A stretch of DNA of 64,000 nt from the NCBI RefSeq assembly GCF_002278075.1, contig NZ_CP022989.1:3968001-4032000 (forward strand), written 5' to 3'. The notes beneath the pieces were generated by a model. It had not been told where the DNA came from, did no database searches, and saw nothing but the letters and a program-made list of their open reading frames with translations. The DNA comes from Paraburkholderia aromaticivorans. Its GTDB lineage: Bacteria > Pseudomonadota > Gammaproteobacteria > Burkholderiales > Burkholderiaceae. Numbering within the stretch: position 1 is the stretch's first letter; each line of letters begins with the position of its first letter. Of this stretch, positions 63,418 through 64,000 are shown piece by piece. Both the position numbers and the translations under genes were made by a program.

Positions 63418-64000
63418 TTATTGGCCAAGCTCCCGATGAAGCGCGCGTCGACGGCTTTTTACGTAGGGGTCGCCTTCGTCGTCGCGGAATTCGCGTTTGA
63501 TTTCGTTTTTGTCCATGCGCAGGCCGCGCAGCCACAGAAAGCGCTGGACGAGATAGTCGGCAACGCCAGGCACGATCTGCGAAGCGGCCATCCAGGCGAG
63601 CAGATGCGAATGCGCGATTGCCGTATAGCCGAGATGCACCGGCACGGAAAATTCCCATGCCGGCGCCAGTTGCCTCAGCCAGGCTGCGAGTGCCTGCACG
63701 AACAGATACAGCAGGACGGTGAACTGGATGATCGTGAGCATGCTGTCCCACAGCAGGCGCAGACTGAACATCTGCTTGAGCCCATTGACAGGATTCAGGC
63801 GCTTGACGTCGGGCGTGACGCGCTTCCACGCGAGCAAGCCGCGCGTTTGCATCAGTTCCGGCACCAGAGCCGCCAGCGCGCCGACACCGAGCGCCGTCAA
63901 CACCGGCGCGATGAACGCGTAAAGCGCGGCACAGGTCGACGCGAGCCGGTCGCCAAACTCGCGCGATGCGTCGAGCGTCGTGACGTGCACGATCAGCCGG
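63418..64000 (-). CDS. sctU: Type III secretion switch protein SctU, C-terminally short (partial at window end)
   Basis: The visible 193 residues cover membrane segments and the start of the cytoplasmic linker of an SctU/FlhB protein: VTPDVKRLNPVNGLKQMFSLRLLWDSM, then VADYLVQRFLWLRG, then RMDKNEIKREFRDDEGDPYVKSRRR. The protein ends at LHRELGQ, where normal SctU continues into a domain of about 100 residues with the NPTH autocleavage site. The next gene, sctV, begins two bases later, so that domain is not encoded here. The 5' end lies outside the window. Confidence 0.9.
   Translation of the reverse strand, partial: RLIVHVTTLDASREFGDRLASTCAALYAFIAPVLTALGVGALAALVPELMQTRGLLAWKRVTPDVKRLNPVNGLKQMFSLRLLWDSMLTIIQFTVLLYLFVQALAAWLRQLAPAWEFSVPVHLGYTAIAHSHLLAWMAASQIVPGVADYLVQRFLWLRGLRMDKNEIKREFRDDEGDPYVKSRRRALHRELGQ

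Overview
This 64 kb window reads like chromosomal DNA of a GC-rich betaproteobacterium of the Burkholderiaceae, most likely Paraburkholderia or Burkholderia. The reasons are the family content (yej transporter, a double-length UvrA, ExbB/ExbD/ExbD/TonB with a TPR protein, many LysR regulators), the very high third-position GC and the type of dispersed hairpin repeats. This assignment is an inference from gene content; no database was searched. The only RNA gene seen is tRNA-Ser(GGA). No rRNA, CRISPR array or intact insertion sequence was found.

Layout. 0-6 kb: a yejABEF-type peptide/microcin C importer on the minus strand, followed by the first 16 codons of one more gene. 6-14 kb: a large TonB-dependent receptor, an XRE-cupin regulator and a complete energising operon (tonB, exbB, exbD, exbD, TPR protein). 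14.8-21.6 kb: a roughly 1970-residue tandem UvrA preceded by a LexA box, then a decayed stretch with a frameshifted DUF2778 (Tlde1-like) effector remnant. 21.6-28.8 kb: a catabolic-looking cluster (AidB-like acyl-CoA dehydrogenase, class III CoA-transferase, MFS carrier, tandem Asp/Glu racemase) with a divergent LysR gene. 28.7-45 kb: ordinary accessory metabolism: an SSB-like protein, LysR/SDR pair, aldo-keto reductase, TPR-glycosyltransferase, DUF4142 protein, CheV, L-asparaginase, LysR/EamA pair, LysR-MFS-amidohydrolase set and a drug-type MFS. 45-50.3 kb: an acyltransferase, a periplasmic binding protein translationally coupled to a CHASE-PAS-GGDEF-EAL protein, and tRNA-Ser. 50.3-54.9 kb: the acetate module (acs, DUF4212 small subunit, ActP-like symporter).

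55.4-64 kb is the most distinctive part: the end of a type III secretion locus. A minus-strand operon sctU-sctV-sctN-sctO ends at an intrinsic terminator. Beside it lie two divergent genes that look like secreted substrates. One is an 888-residue protein whose middle third is an array of about 20 QT-centred repeats spaced about 11 residues apart; the array strongly resembles multivalent binding sites for the eukaryotic dynein light chain LC8. The other is a protein with a GDPH motif that fits the calcium-triggered self-cleaving DUF1521 (NopE1-like) family. The sctU gene stops just before the usual NPTH autoprocessing domain. Together these make the T3SS end of the window the best candidate for an undescribed host-interaction system.
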